A stretch of DNA of 64,000 nucleotides from CAG-791 sp963593905 (GCA_963593905.1 CAVBBL010000006.1:30300-94299); one strand, 5' to 3'. Positions 49,968-59,176 are shown, numbered from the stretch's first letter. Numbers and translations: made by a program. Notes: generated by a model not told the origin, from the sequence alone.

Positions 49968-52637
49968 CTATCTTTTCATCTCCCTGCTGATCCACTCCAT
50001 GATGATATCCACCACATAGGTCTGCTCTGTCTCTGTCATGGCACGTCCCCTGGGAATATGATGCCATTTTTCAAGACAGCCTCTGCAGCAGGTAGCGGTG
50101 GCATGTTGTGCTACAAAGACCGGATGTCCCCGCATGGGCGTCTGCTTGCCGTCATTGACGATCTCCCCCGGTGCCAGTCTTTTGCGAATGAAATCAGCCG
50201 CATGTTCCCTTACCTGATCCATACCTTTTTCGGAAACATAATTGCGGTCATTGGCCTTTAGGGTAAAACTGCTTCTGAACCTTGACTGAGACAGTCGTTT
50301 CCACAGGCTTCCCTCATAAACAGCGGGATTTTCACAAACCATGGAGGGCTGAATACTTCCCTTGGAAATAATCATTTTTTCCTTTTTATGCGGTATAGCT
50401 GTGCTCTGTTCCCCTTTTGCTTCTGTATCCGAATCTCCGGCATTCTCTGCCATAGTCTCCTTAAACAGCTGCGCCGACACCTCTACCGACTCCCTGCTGC
50501 CTTCCCGCAGCCGTTCCGCCAGTCCTGTATTTCTGCCGGTGGTGGTTTCATTTCTGATAGCATAAAAGACTGCTTTCCTGTCCCCTACCAGCACCAGAAT
50601 CCTTTTGGCTCTGGTCACTCCGGTATAAAGGAGATTTCTCTGCAGCATGACGAAATGGCTCATGGTGATGGGCATGACTACGATAGGATACTCACTGCCC
50701 TGCGCCTTATGGATGGTCACCGCATAGGCAAGCACCAGTTCATCCAGTTCCGACACATCATAAAGCACTTCCCGCTCATCGAACTGCACCGTCAGCTCCC
50801 GCTCCTCGGTGTCTATCTTTGTAATGGTTCCGATGTCTCCGTTAAAAACATCCTTGTCGTAATCATTGCGGATCTGCATGACTTTATCCCGCAGCCGATA
50901 TTGTGTTCCGCCTCTCCTTAAAAAAGGCTGCGACGGATTCATAGCCTCCTGCAGCACCTGGTTTAAGTTCACTGCACCGCATTCGCCTCTCTGCATAGGA
51001 GTCAGCACCTGAATATCCTGCAGAGGATCCACATGATAGTACTGCGGCAGATTGGTCTTGCAATACTGCACGATCGTATCCACCACTTCCTGATTACTGT
51101 CCTTGCCGGCAAAGAAAAAATCCGCCTTTTTCCCGCCTCTTATATCAATAGGTTCTCCCTTATTGATCCGATGGGCATTCATAACGATCCGGCTCCCCTG
51201 TGCCTGCCGGAAAATTCTGGTAAGCCTTACCACCGGCACTCGCCCCGCATTCATAATATCCCGCAGCACATTGCCGGCGCCTACGCTGGGAAGCTGATCA
51301 ATATCCCCCACCAGAATCAGGGACATACCGATTGGCATTGCCTTCAGCAGATTATACATGAGCATAACGTCGATCATCGAGCACTCATCCAGAATCAGCA
51401 CATCCCCCTCCAGCGGATTCTCTTCGTTTTTCTGGTAACCCTCCGGAGGCTTGTACTCTAAAAGTCTGTGTATGGTCTTTGCCTCCATGCCGGTGGATTC
51501 GGACAGTCTCTTGGCTGCCCTCCCTGTGGGCGCCGCCAATACAATTTTGGCTCCCGCCAGCTTCCAGGCAGAAAGGATTCCCAATGTGGTGGTAGTCTTG
51601 CCTGTGCCGGGTCCTCCGGTCAACACCATAACCTTGGAGGAGAGGGCTGTTCTAACTGCCTGCCACTGCATTTCGTCATAGTCAATCCTCGAAGAAGCTG
51701 CCACCTTTTCCAATACCTGCTCTGTATCCGTCTGTATGGACCTTTCACCGGCCAAAAGCCGAATCAGGCGCCTGGCACAGCCGCTCTCCGAAAAGTAATA
51801 GGGCGGAAGGTAAATGGCTTCCTTCTCCCCTATGGTGTCTTTGATCACATCCTTGGTACGGATCATTTCATCCAGTGTGATCTCTAACTCCGGCTTCTCC
51901 ACCTCCAAAAGCTCACTGGCTTTTTCCATGAGCTGTGCTCTGATTCCGTAGCAGTGCCCCTCCTCCGCCAGCTTATTCAATGTGTAAAAAATTCCGCTGC
52001 GAAGACGAACAAATTTATCCTTTTCTATCCCCATTTTCTGTGCGATGGCATCTGCTGTCTTAAAGCCGATTCCCCAGATATCATCTGCCAGACGGTAAGG
52101 ATTTTCTTTTACTATAGCTATGCTTTCACTTCCGTAGGTTTTAAAGATTTTGGTAGCATGTGAGGTACTGACATCATAGCCTTGCAAAAAAAGCATGATG
52201 TTCTTGATTTCCTTCTGTTCCTGCCAGCTCATTTTGATCCGGTCCACCCGTATCTTTCCTATACCGGGCACTTTCAGCAGTTCATCCGGAGTCTCTTCAA
52301 TGATATCCAGCGTATCCTTTCCGAATTTTTCCACGATTCTCCTGGCAAATTTAGGTCCCACGCCTTTTACCAGTCCGGAGCCCAGATATTTTTCGATTCC
52401 ATAGACCGTGGCCGGCAGCGTCTCCTCAAATTTATCCGCCTGAAACTGCTTTCCGTATTTGGCGTCTACCCTCCATTGACCTTCCAGAGAAAGTACACAG
52501 CCCACATGGGTCTCCGGCATAATTCCCACCACCGTGACCAGATCACTGCCGCCCTTCACTGCACATTTTAATACTGTGTAGCCATTTTCGGTATTTTGGT
52601 ATGTAATTCTCTCTACTACGCAGCGCAGATGCTCCAT
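49968..52637 (-). CDS. recD2: RecD2-type SF1B helicase with C-terminal DUF4186-like domain
   Basis: 889 residues; RecD2 alone is usually about 720-780. N-terminal OB and helix-hairpin-helix regions (LVKGVGPKFARRIVEKFG, LLKVPGIGKIRVDRI), then helicase motifs: GGPGTGKTTT (I), VLILDECSMIDV (II), LVGDIDQLPSVGAG (III), LTRIFRQA (IV) and YAVTIHKAQGSE plus LLYTGVTRA (V/VI). Residues 787-889 form a separate domain (NDGKQTPMRGHPVFVAQHAT, CCRGCLEKWHHIPRG) that I recognise as DUF4186, normally a stand-alone protein. It acts in 5'-3' unwinding and DNA repair. A promoter lies at 52730-52758. Confidence 0.92.
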   Translation of the reverse strand: MEHLRCVVERITYQNTENGYTVLKCAVKGGSDLVTVVGIMPETHVGCVLSLEGQWRVDAKYGKQFQADKFEETLPATVYGIEKYLGSGLVKGVGPKFARRIVEKFGKDTLDIIEETPDELLKVPGIGKIRVDRIKMSWQEQKEIKNIMLFLQGYDVSTSHATKIFKTYGSESIAIVKENPYRLADDIWGIGFKTADAIAQKMGIEKDKFVRLRSGIFYTLNKLAEEGHCYGIRAQLMEKASELLEVEKPELEITLDEMIRTKDVIKDTIGEKEAIYLPPYYFSESGCARRLIRLLAGERSIQTDTEQVLEKVAASSRIDYDEMQWQAVRTALSSKVMVLTGGPGTGKTTTTLGILSAWKLAGAKIVLAAPTGRAAKRLSESTGMEAKTIHRLLEYKPPEGYQKNEENPLEGDVLILDECSMIDVMLMYNLLKAMPIGMSLILVGDIDQLPSVGAGNVLRDIMNAGRVPVVRLTRIFRQAQGSRIVMNAHRINKGEPIDIRGGKKADFFFAGKDSNQEVVDTIVQYCKTNLPQYYHVDPLQDIQVLTPMQRGECGAVNLNQVLQEAMNPSQPFLRRGGTQYRLRDKVMQIRNDYDKDVFNGDIGTITKIDTEERELTVQFDEREVLYDVSELDELVLAYAVTIHKAQGSEYPIVVMPITMSHFVMLQRNLLYTGVTRAKRILVLVGDRKAVFYAIRNETTTGRNTGLAERLREGSRESVEVSAQLFKETMAENAGDSDTEAKGEQSTAIPHKKEKMIISKGSIQPSMVCENPAVYEGSLWKRLSQSRFRSSFTLKANDRNYVSEKGMDQVREHAADFIRKRLAPGEIVNDGKQTPMRGHPVFVAQHATATCCRGCLEKWHHIPRGRAMTETEQTYVVDIIMEWISREMKR

Positions 52638-52729
52638 ACTATTTCTGTCTCCTTATCCAGAGAAGTTTCTACAGTCTCTCCACCTCCTCCTTCACCGTTT
52701 TACCATGTATGATACTTCCTATAACAAAA

Positions 52730-52758
52730 ATTGTAGTTGTTCACGGCTTTTCTTTCAA
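52730..52758 (-). promoter_or_regulatory. Promoter of recD2
   Basis: Minus strand TTGAAA (52758-52753), 17-nt spacer, TACAAT (52735-52730). Confidence 0.7.
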
Positions 52759-52948
52759 TGATGCTTTTCATTTTTATCCACATATATTCGATATTCTTCT
52801 GCGATATATCCACAGGGATTTGATGATACCAGCGTCCTAAGGTTCAAAACTTCGACGAAAGCTTGCTCTCGTGAGGAGTTTTAGGATTGTGAGAGTGAGG
52901 ATTTTTAGCATCGTGAGAGTAACCCGGAAGCAATCTGTGTATCATCAT

Positions 52949-52977
52949 TTGCTATATTACAAAAGAATTTCTATAAT
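52949..52977 (+). promoter_or_regulatory. Promoter of the Crp/Fnr-type gene
   Basis: TTGCTA (52949-52954), 17-nt spacer, TATAAT (52972-52977). Expected start near 52984, giving a leader of about 78 nt. Confidence 0.7.
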
Positions 52978-53015
52978 AAGCGGAGGTATCCATGTGTATT
53001 CTATTTACATTCTAT

Positions 53016-53045
53016 TTGTATTCGATAACTTTGTATTCGATAACA
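53016..53045 (+). repeat. 15-bp tandem duplication in the Crp/Fnr gene leader
   Basis: TTTGTATTCGATAAC occurs twice in tandem (53016-53030 and 53031-53045), 16 nt before the start codon. It might be a duplicated binding site or a simple duplication. Confidence 0.75.
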
Positions 53046-53061
53046 TAAAAGGAATATTCTT

Positions 53062-53718
53062 ATGAATATAAATTTTCTGAAAACCACCACACTGTTTCAT
53101 GAAATGAATGAAGAAGAAGTCACCATGGCTCTGGAATTTCTCCATGCCAGGGAGCAGACTTTTAAGAAGGGAGACTGTATCCTTCGGGCGGGGGATGTGA
53201 CAGACAATATCGGTCTGGTGCTGGAAGGCAGTGTCACCATAGAGAGTGATGATGCGTGGGGAAATCGAACGATCCTCAGCAGCGTGGGGGCCGGACATTT
53301 TTTTGCCGAAACCTATGCCATCCTGCCGGAGGAGCCTCTGCTGGTAAATGTCGCCGCAAATAAAAACTGCCGCATCCTCTTTTTAAGGATCGGCAGTCTA
53401 AAGCAGCTTCAAAACAGTAATGCTCCATGGATGATGAAATTTATCTCCAACCTACTGGTGCTCTCCACCCATAAAAATCTGGCTCTCTCCGGCAGGAGCT
53501 TCCACACCTCCCCCAAGACCATCCGGGGGCGTGTCATGTCCTACCTAAATACCGTCTCCATTCAAAAGCACAGCAATCAGTTCACCATTCCCTTTGACCG
53601 GCAGCAGCTGGCCGATTACCTGAACCTGGACCGCACAGCTCTGTCTAAGGAGCTTGGAAAAATGAAACGGGACGGACTTATTGATTATCATAAGAATTTC
53701 TTTACAATCATTGCTTAG
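53062..53718 (+). CDS. Crp/Fnr-family transcriptional regulator
   Basis: 218 residues. N-terminal cyclic-nucleotide-binding-type beta roll (KKGDCILRAGDVTDNIGLVLEGSVTI) and a C-terminal winged helix-turn-helix (IPFDRQQLADYLNLDRTALSKELGKMKRDGLI). No N-terminal cysteine cluster, so it is not a classical iron-sulfur Fnr; one Cys occurs in the sensor region. The ligand is unknown. ATG at 53062 follows AAAAGGAATATTCTT. It may control the ferredoxin-like gene further on, but no shared site was found. Confidence 0.88.
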   Translation: MNINFLKTTTLFHEMNEEEVTMALEFLHAREQTFKKGDCILRAGDVTDNIGLVLEGSVTIESDDAWGNRTILSSVGAGHFFAETYAILPEEPLLVNVAANKNCRILFLRIGSLKQLQNSNAPWMMKFISNLLVLSTHKNLALSGRSFHTSPKTIRGRVMSYLNTVSIQKHSNQFTIPFDRQQLADYLNLDRTALSKELGKMKRDGLIDYHKNFFTIIA

Positions 53719-53746
53719 GCGCTTCTACCCACGGGCAGTTTTAAAA

Positions 53747-53866
53747 TCACATTATAGCTGCCCATCCCATTTTCCTCGTGATTTCCACTGTCCCATACGG
53801 CTCATGATATGAATAAATCACCTTTAGATTCCTTAATGCTGCTTTGAAATTGTCATATTTTTTCAT
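53747..53866 (-). pseudogene. Truncated HEPN-type nucleotidyltransferase partner
   Basis: 39 codons starting MKKYDNFKAALRNLKVIYSY, which resembles the start of HI0074/HEPN-type partner proteins of minimal nucleotidyltransferases (normally about 130 residues). After HEPYGTVE the sequence diverges and stops. It overlaps the end of the nucleotidyltransferase gene by 14 nt in another frame, the usual arrangement of the pair. A remnant, probably inactive. Confidence 0.5.
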
Positions 53867-54158
53867 AAACAAGGACTCCTTCTTTCCGAATCGCCTCCAA
53901 CAATTCTTTCTGAATTGGCTTATCTAAATCAATGATATCAAATTCCAGCAACGTAGAGGTATCCTCGTCCACATCCAAAATAAAGGAGCTGCTGTTTCCC
54001 CCTCGAAAAGCAAGATCAATATCACTGCGTTCCTTATAGTCACCTCTTGCCCTGGAGCCAAAAAGGATGACCTTTTCTACTCCGTTTTTCTGTGCTAATT
54101 TGATGATTTCCTCTATTATCTGCTGCCGAATTCCTGTTTGCCTATAGAGTTCCTTCAT
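53853..54158 (-). CDS. Minimal nucleotidyltransferase (MNT family)
   Basis: 101 residues. The polymerase-beta-type signature GSRARGDYKERSDIDLAF gives the GS and DxD residues; a third acidic residue is likely in LEFDIIDLD. Such MNT proteins act as antitoxins by adenylylating HEPN toxins, or as small aminoglycoside-type transferases. The HEPN-like partner immediately downstream is truncated (53747-53866), so the pair is probably decaying. ATG at 54158 follows GGTGATCT. Confidence 0.85.
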   Translation of the reverse strand: MKELYRQTGIRQQIIEEIIKLAQKNGVEKVILFGSRARGDYKERSDIDLAFRGGNSSSFILDVDEDTSTLLEFDIIDLDKPIQKELLEAIRKEGVLVYEKI

Positions 54159-54433
54159 AGATCACCGTTCCCAACTCAATGTTTTCCAGATTAACTGATT
54201 CCTCAAGTTTTACACACAGTTATTTTCCAAAAGAATAATATCACATTTATATATAATTTTTCATATGAATCAAATTACCATAGATTATTGGTACAAATGG
54301 TCGCTGTAAGTTGATCTCTCGTCTAGTCTGTTCGTACAAATAAAGTTTTACACAAAATACAGATATTTATATTCCTGTGCTATGATGAAGTATGAAATAT
54401 AAAATCTACAGATCTGCTACGGAGAAACAACGT

Positions 54434-54949
54434 ATGAACGAATACAACTTTAACATGCAGAAAAATCAGGAAGAAATTTTAAGCGAAGTAGATCCAAACG
54501 CACCCATCGTACACTATTACAAAGCTGAGGAAGATGAAATAATAAAATTCTGCATGGCCAACTTCATTACCTGCTTTTTAGCTAATCAGTGCCTGGTGAT
54601 AGAAACACCAATCAGTTTGTGGAAAATCATCACCCATGGCGAAAATAATGAAATGTTTCTCTACCATAGAAACGATATCAGAAGTGATGATTATGAGATT
54701 CCAGATGCACTTGTTCCACACTACCATGCACAGGCATGTCGCCGCAGTACCATTATTGCGTATCTGGAATATATCATAGCGCATGACGATTATCGAGACA
54801 AAAATCCCGCCGGCCGGCCGCCAAAAAAGAAAAAGGTCCCCAAAAAGGGGACCAAGCGTTATAAAAAGGCGGAAAATAGAACCAAGAAACACCAACAATT
54901 GGAATCAATAAAAAAAGTCGACGCACTCCTTCGTTCCCTCCATGAATAG
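54434..54949 (+). CDS. Hypothetical protein with basic C-terminus
   Basis: 171 residues from ATG 54434 (GGAG upstream), or 185 from ATG 54392. I do not recognise the family. The protein is mostly helical in appearance, with a hydrophobic stretch FCMANFITCFLANQCLVIE that is probably buried rather than a membrane helix, and a lysine-rich tail (RPPKKKKVPKKGTKRYKKAE). The DNA for the tail contains a hairpin (GGTCCCC/GGGGACC). It sits alone between the MNT pair and the ferredoxin-like gene; base composition is AT-rich like the MNT region, suggesting a small acquired segment. Confidence 0.6.
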   Translation: MNEYNFNMQKNQEEILSEVDPNAPIVHYYKAEEDEIIKFCMANFITCFLANQCLVIETPISLWKIITHGENNEMFLYHRNDIRSDDYEIPDALVPHYHAQACRRSTIIAYLEYIIAHDDYRDKNPAGRPPKKKKVPKKGTKRYKKAENRTKKHQQLESIKKVDALLRSLHE

Positions 54950-55047
54950 TTAACGATACCTGCAATGTCAAAGCATTCCAGATACCATTAATCACATTCC
55001 TACGTTAATGCTGATTTTCAAAAAGGTCCATAGCCGCAGGGCATTCT

Positions 55048-55800
55048 TTAATCCAGGATCCTGCCGTCCCGGGAGATTGTCACTACCTGCCATGGAATAA
55101 ACTTTGCGCTGTCTCTCAGGGCATTCTCCGCTGCCCGCTGCAGCCCGCCGCAGCAAGGAACCTCCATGCGCGCGATGGTCACACTCTTTATGTCATTATC
55201 CCGGATGATTGCGGTAAGCTTTTCGGTATAGTCGATATCATCTAATTTCGGACAGCCGATGATGGTGATTTTACCCTTCATGAACTCCTCATGCATATTC
55301 GCATAAGCATAGGCCGTGCAGTCCGCTGCGATCAAAAGCTTTGTACCTTCAAAGAAAGGTGCCTGCTCCGGAACCAGTTTGATCTGGCAGGGCCACTGTC
55401 CAAGGCGGGATACATTTCTTTTTTCCCCCACCACCTCCGGTGCTGCCACATTTTTTTCCTCATCCTGGTTTGCACCAAACTGCATCATCCGTGATCCCGG
55501 ACACCCTGCGAAAGGCATCATTGTCTTCTCCTCCATCTTCTTTTTCTCTTCCTTTTTTGCCTGTGCTTCCTTCACCGCTGCCTCATCGTATTCCGGTGCT
55601 TCCCGCTTTTCAAAGCTGATGGCTCCTGTAGGACAGTTGGGAAGGCAATCTCCGAAACCGTCACAGAAATGTTCTCTTACCAGCTTTGCCTTGCCGTCAA
55701 CAATGTCAATGGCTCCTTCATGACAGGCACTGGCACACAGGCCACAACCGTTACACTTTTCTTCATCAATACGAATGATCTGTCTTATCAATTTTCTCAC
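55048..55800 (-). CDS. 4Fe-4S dicluster ferredoxin-like protein
   Basis: 250 residues. Two N-terminal 4Fe-4S motifs: CNGCGLCASACHEGA and CDGFGDCLPNCPTGA (spacing slightly unusual in the second). A charged linker (EAQAKKEEKKKMEEK) follows, then a C-terminal domain with FAGCPGSRMM, LLIAADCTAYAYA, IIGCPKLDD and MEVPCCGGL, containing further conserved-type cysteines. Seen widely in anaerobes, apparently as a cytoplasmic iron-sulfur protein of unknown role. Single-gene unit, divergent from the LytTR regulator gene. Confidence 0.85.
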   Translation of the reverse strand: MRKLIRQIIRIDEEKCNGCGLCASACHEGAIDIVDGKAKLVREHFCDGFGDCLPNCPTGAISFEKREAPEYDEAAVKEAQAKKEEKKKMEEKTMMPFAGCPGSRMMQFGANQDEEKNVAAPEVVGEKRNVSRLGQWPCQIKLVPEQAPFFEGTKLLIAADCTAYAYANMHEEFMKGKITIIGCPKLDDIDYTEKLTAIIRDNDIKSVTIARMEVPCCGGLQRAAENALRDSAKFIPWQVVTISRDGRILD

Positions 55801-56021
55801 CTTTTCCTATTTTTCGAATTCAGATTCCTACAATACAGCAATCTTACTATAATCGTGTTAAAAAGTATGTGGTCGTAACCACGTTCTTGTAAAATTCCTC
55901 GCCACCTTCACTCCTCTGCTTTCATAACATCTTGACTTCCTCGTCTCATATGAACTACCATTCAAAAAAGCACCTGTTTGTTTTAAAAAACAACTTGTCT
56001 GATTCCGGAAAGGCATTCACT

Positions 56022-56792
56022 ATGAACATAAACGCCATTACAGATCTCACCATCAGCCTGCTGATGCGCTACTATGACAATGACATCCAGCCCTTTCTGG
56101 ATCATTGCCATGAGGATATTTTGTGGCTTGGTCCCGCCAGAAAACAAGTTATACGTACGAAAAAAGCTCTTGTGGAATCCTTTGAAAAAGAAAATAACCC
56201 GCTGCGCTTCGAACTCAACAATCTGACTGCAACGCCTTTGCATATTTGCGCCAACTGTACGGAGGTTCTTCTGTGCTTTATAGTGGATACCTTCTGGCCG
56301 GACGGCAGCTCGAATCGTGTCTTTCAGCGCATCGACTTTACCTGGGAGATCAAAAAGGATACCCCCCGCATTAGGGTCTGCCATATTTCCAATCCCATTG
56401 ATTACGATGACCGGGACAATATCTATCCCATCCATTTTCTGGATAGCCACGCCCAGATGACACTCTGTACCGTATCGACGAAAAAGCTGTCTTTTCGCGG
56501 AAAGGACAATTCTATCCTCTATACTTCTCCGGAACAGATTCTCTATATGGAAAGTACTGGAAATCACACAGATATTCATACGACTTCCCAGATATTTGAA
56601 TGCACGGAGCGGTTATCCGCCATAAATAAGAGAATCACCGAGGGATTTCTTCGCTGTCACGCCAGCTATCTGGTAAATCCGCTCCATGTGCAGTCCATCC
56701 AGCGATTTTCGCTGACAATATCGGATGGCACCAAGGTACCTGTCCCGGAAAAAAAATACACTGCCGTGAAGGCCCTGCTGCTCCAGGCTTAA
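56022..56792 (+). CDS. NTF2/SnoaL-like domain fused to LytTR DNA-binding domain
   Basis: 256 residues. The N-terminal half (ITDLTISLLMRYYDND, CHEDILWLGPARKQ) looks like a SnoaL/NTF2-like fold; the C-terminal half is LytTR (LYTSPEQILYMESTGNHTDIH, FLRCHASYLVNPLHVQSIQR). There is no receiver domain, so it may sense a small ligand through the NTF2-like pocket. ATG at 56022 follows GGAAAGG; an upstream ATG at 55932 is less likely. Divergent from the ferredoxin-like gene. Confidence 0.8.
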   Translation: MNINAITDLTISLLMRYYDNDIQPFLDHCHEDILWLGPARKQVIRTKKALVESFEKENNPLRFELNNLTATPLHICANCTEVLLCFIVDTFWPDGSSNRVFQRIDFTWEIKKDTPRIRVCHISNPIDYDDRDNIYPIHFLDSHAQMTLCTVSTKKLSFRGKDNSILYTSPEQILYMESTGNHTDIHTTSQIFECTERLSAINKRITEGFLRCHASYLVNPLHVQSIQRFSLTISDGTKVPVPEKKYTAVKALLLQA

Positions 56793-56794
56793 AC

Positions 56795-56825
56795 AAAAAA
56801 ATCCCCCTGCAAACCCGCAGGGGGA
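56795..56825 (-). terminator. Terminator of the SDR-MFS operon
   Basis: Minus strand TCCCCCTGC-gggttt-GCAGGGGGA followed by TTTTTTTG. Confidence 0.88.
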
Positions 56826-56878
56826 AAATAAGGAACTGTTACCAAAAGCTTGATTTCCATGATACAATGATGGAGTTT

Positions 56879-58111
56879 TCAGGCCTTTTCGTTTGCTGCC
56901 TGCATGGAAGCCGTGAGCTTTTTAGCAACAAAGACGAGGCAAACGGCAGCAGCGGCCAGAATAGCAGAGCCGATATAACCGGCCACATAAGAACCGGTGG
57001 TATCATAGAAGCTGGCGCTGATCTTAGGACCGACAAAGGCACCGATGCCGTAGCCGATGAAAATAAGGCCATAGTTCCGGTTATAGAACTTTGTACCGAA
57101 TACTGTCTTGACGATAGGCGCAAACACCACCAGCAGACCGCCGAAGGAAAAGCCAACAAGGCAGATGCAGGCGATGAAGTAGGGCAGATCCTTTGCCACA
57201 GTCAGCATACACATGGACAGACCGTTTAATACCAAAACAAGAATCAGAGAATTCCATCCCTTGAGCTTGTCATAGATAAAGCCAAAACCGATACGGCCGC
57301 ACATATTCGCGAGGGTCATGATGCTGACACACATAGCGGCCGTCATGGCTGACTGACCGATCTGATTCTGTGCAATGGGGGAGGTGGCACTGACCATCAT
57401 GGTACCGGCTGCGTTCGCAAAGATGAACATGATCAACATGACCCAGAACACCGGTGTTCTGACCATCCCGGGAATATTGTAGTTCTTTGTGTTAAGCTCC
57501 TTGGCCTGGGTTGCGGTAGGCTTCCAGCCTTCAGGCATCCATCCCTCGGGGCAGGGCACGATCATCCACGCTACGGCACCGACACCGATCAGGAAAATCA
57601 CTGCCAGAATACGGCAGGCCATCTGTGCCCCATAGGTGCTGATAAGCCACTGTGCCACCGGCGACATGATGAAGGGACCGCAGGATGCACCTGCCTGCAC
57701 CAGACCGGAGATAGAACCACTCTTATCCGGGAACCATTTCAGTGCAGTGGGAAGGCAGGCAGGATAGATCGTGCCTGCGCCGGCGCCTGCCATGACGCCA
57801 TAAAACAGATACAGCTGTGGAATAGAGGATGCAAAGCCGGTCAGGAACCATCCTGCTGCAAAGAAGCTCAGTCCCAGATAAATAGCCACACGGGGCTGGA
57901 GCTTTTCAGCCAGCAGACCGCCTGCAAAGCCCATAGCACAGTAGACGAACATATAGATGGTGTAGGCCATGCTGAACTCTGAGCTGCTCCACCCGAACTG
58001 ACTGGTAAGGGGCAAAGCAAACAGACTGAAGAAGGCCGTGGCGGAGGTAAACAGACTCTGGATCCAAACGCCTGCGAACACACGCCAGCGTGTCATTTTT
58101 GTAATTTTCAT
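56879..58111 (-). CDS. OFA-type MFS transporter
   Basis: 410 residues, 12 helices. Resembles oxalate/formate antiporter-type MFS proteins: FSLFALPLTSQFGWSSSEFS, GVMAGAGAGTIYPACLPTALKWFPDK and GFIYDKLKGW. It probably moves an organic anion or the substrate/product of the SDR gene 147 nt upstream; the divergent LysR protein likely controls both. Substrate not predictable. ATG at 58111 follows AGAAAGGTAAAA. Confidence 0.87.
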   Translation of the reverse strand: MKITKMTRWRVFAGVWIQSLFTSATAFFSLFALPLTSQFGWSSSEFSMAYTIYMFVYCAMGFAGGLLAEKLQPRVAIYLGLSFFAAGWFLTGFASSIPQLYLFYGVMAGAGAGTIYPACLPTALKWFPDKSGSISGLVQAGASCGPFIMSPVAQWLISTYGAQMACRILAVIFLIGVGAVAWMIVPCPEGWMPEGWKPTATQAKELNTKNYNIPGMVRTPVFWVMLIMFIFANAAGTMMVSATSPIAQNQIGQSAMTAAMCVSIMTLANMCGRIGFGFIYDKLKGWNSLILVLVLNGLSMCMLTVAKDLPYFIACICLVGFSFGGLLVVFAPIVKTVFGTKFYNRNYGLIFIGYGIGAFVGPKISASFYDTTGSYVAGYIGSAILAAAAVCLVFVAKKLTASMQAANEKA

Positions 58112-58258
58112 TTTTACCTTTCTTATGCCGCAATGGATTGCGGCTGTGTGATGAGAAATCGCTGAAGCAATTTTCTAAAGCAGTTTTCCAGGGAGATTCC
58201 CTATAGCAATTTTCTATGGCAATTTCCTAAGGCGATTTCTCTGCTGTGATTTTCTACC
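58112..58258 (-). repeat. Hairpin leader element between SDR and MFS genes
   Basis: A D-like hairpin GCCGCAATGGATTGCGGC (58127-58144) lies just before the ribosome site AGAAAGGTAAAAATG, preceded by GTGTGATGAGAAATCGC (C-like) and four or so short repeats of the type AAATTGCnnTAG (58170-58240). Same D-to-start-codon layout as at 16945 and 8843, but with divergent sequences. Confidence 0.55.
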
Positions 58259-59035
58259 TTACTGCTGCAGTGTACCCAGATCAAGGCCGAGGTCACGGCC
58301 GCTGAACTTACCGGCAGCACGGCTGGTGCCAAGCCAGAAGACCATGTCAGAGATGTCCTCTACATCAAGGAAAGGAACGCCCTCGTACATCTCCTGCCAG
58401 TTTTTGAAGTCCTTGCCGGTCAGATCGTTAATGAACTGTACGTAGCTGTCCGTCTCACACATGGGAGTCTTGACCTTGGTAGGGCAGACATCATTGACCA
58501 CGATACCGGTCCCCTTCAGCTCCTGTGCCAGAGTCTTGGTCAGACCGCGGACGCCCCACTTTGCCATGCAATAGGTGGCCAGCTTGGGAGTGCCGTACAT
58601 GCCGGAGGTAGAGGAGATATTGATGATACGGCCAAAACCCTGCTTACGCATATAGAGAGCCGCATATTTATCGGTGCGCCAGGTGCCGATCAGGTCGATA
58701 TCGATGACCTTTTCCACCTGTGCGTCAGTCAGCTCCCAGGTGTAGCCGAAGTTGATGATACCGGCATTGGCGATGACCACGTCCAGACGTCCAAAGGTTT
58801 CCCATGCCTTCGCAAAGAGGTTCTGCATATCCTCATCGGAACAAACATTGCACTTGATGGCCAGTGCCTTTGCGCCGGTCTCCTCGATCTCTTTTACAGT
58901 TGCCTTAAAGGTCTCGCCTTCCGGATCCTGCATATCCGCCAGGACCACGTCGAAGCCATTCTGTGCATACTTGAGAGCATGTGCCTTGCCCTGGCCCATT
59001 GCACCGCCGGTAATCAAAACCACTTTACGTTCCAT
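58259..59035 (-). CDS. Short-chain dehydrogenase/reductase
   Basis: 258 residues, classical SDR. Nucleotide-binding motif TGGAMGQGKAH (TGxxxGxG), NAG in VVIANAGIINF, and the catalytic Ser in ISSTSGMYG with YCMAK (YxxxK) 13 residues on. The D in LADMQDPEG after strand 2 favours NAD(H). The loop before the C-terminus is long (FINDLTGKDFKNWQEMYEG), as in carveol/alcohol-type SDRs. Likely oxidises an alcohol taken up by the MFS protein. ATG at 59035 follows AGGAGG. Confidence 0.9.
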   Translation of the reverse strand: MERKVVLITGGAMGQGKAHALKYAQNGFDVVLADMQDPEGETFKATVKEIEETGAKALAIKCNVCSDEDMQNLFAKAWETFGRLDVVIANAGIINFGYTWELTDAQVEKVIDIDLIGTWRTDKYAALYMRKQGFGRIINISSTSGMYGTPKLATYCMAKWGVRGLTKTLAQELKGTGIVVNDVCPTKVKTPMCETDSYVQFINDLTGKDFKNWQEMYEGVPFLDVEDISDMVFWLGTSRAAGKFSGRDLGLDLGTLQQ

Positions 59036-59176
59036 TCGTACTTCCTCCTGTTTTATCGCTTGTTAATTTTAAAACGAGCTTTTTGAAAGTAATTATAGTG
59101 CTCCATTATTTTCCGAACAAACAGAACGTATCTATGAAATTCATCAAAAATATTTATCAAAGCTAGGAGTGTCCCC

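Noticed and set aside
52992..53048. Eighteen-residue leader peptide with GGAGG before the Crp/Fnr gene
   Set aside because: The promoter at 52949-52977 puts the transcript start at about 52984, inside the GGAGG, so the site would be truncated.
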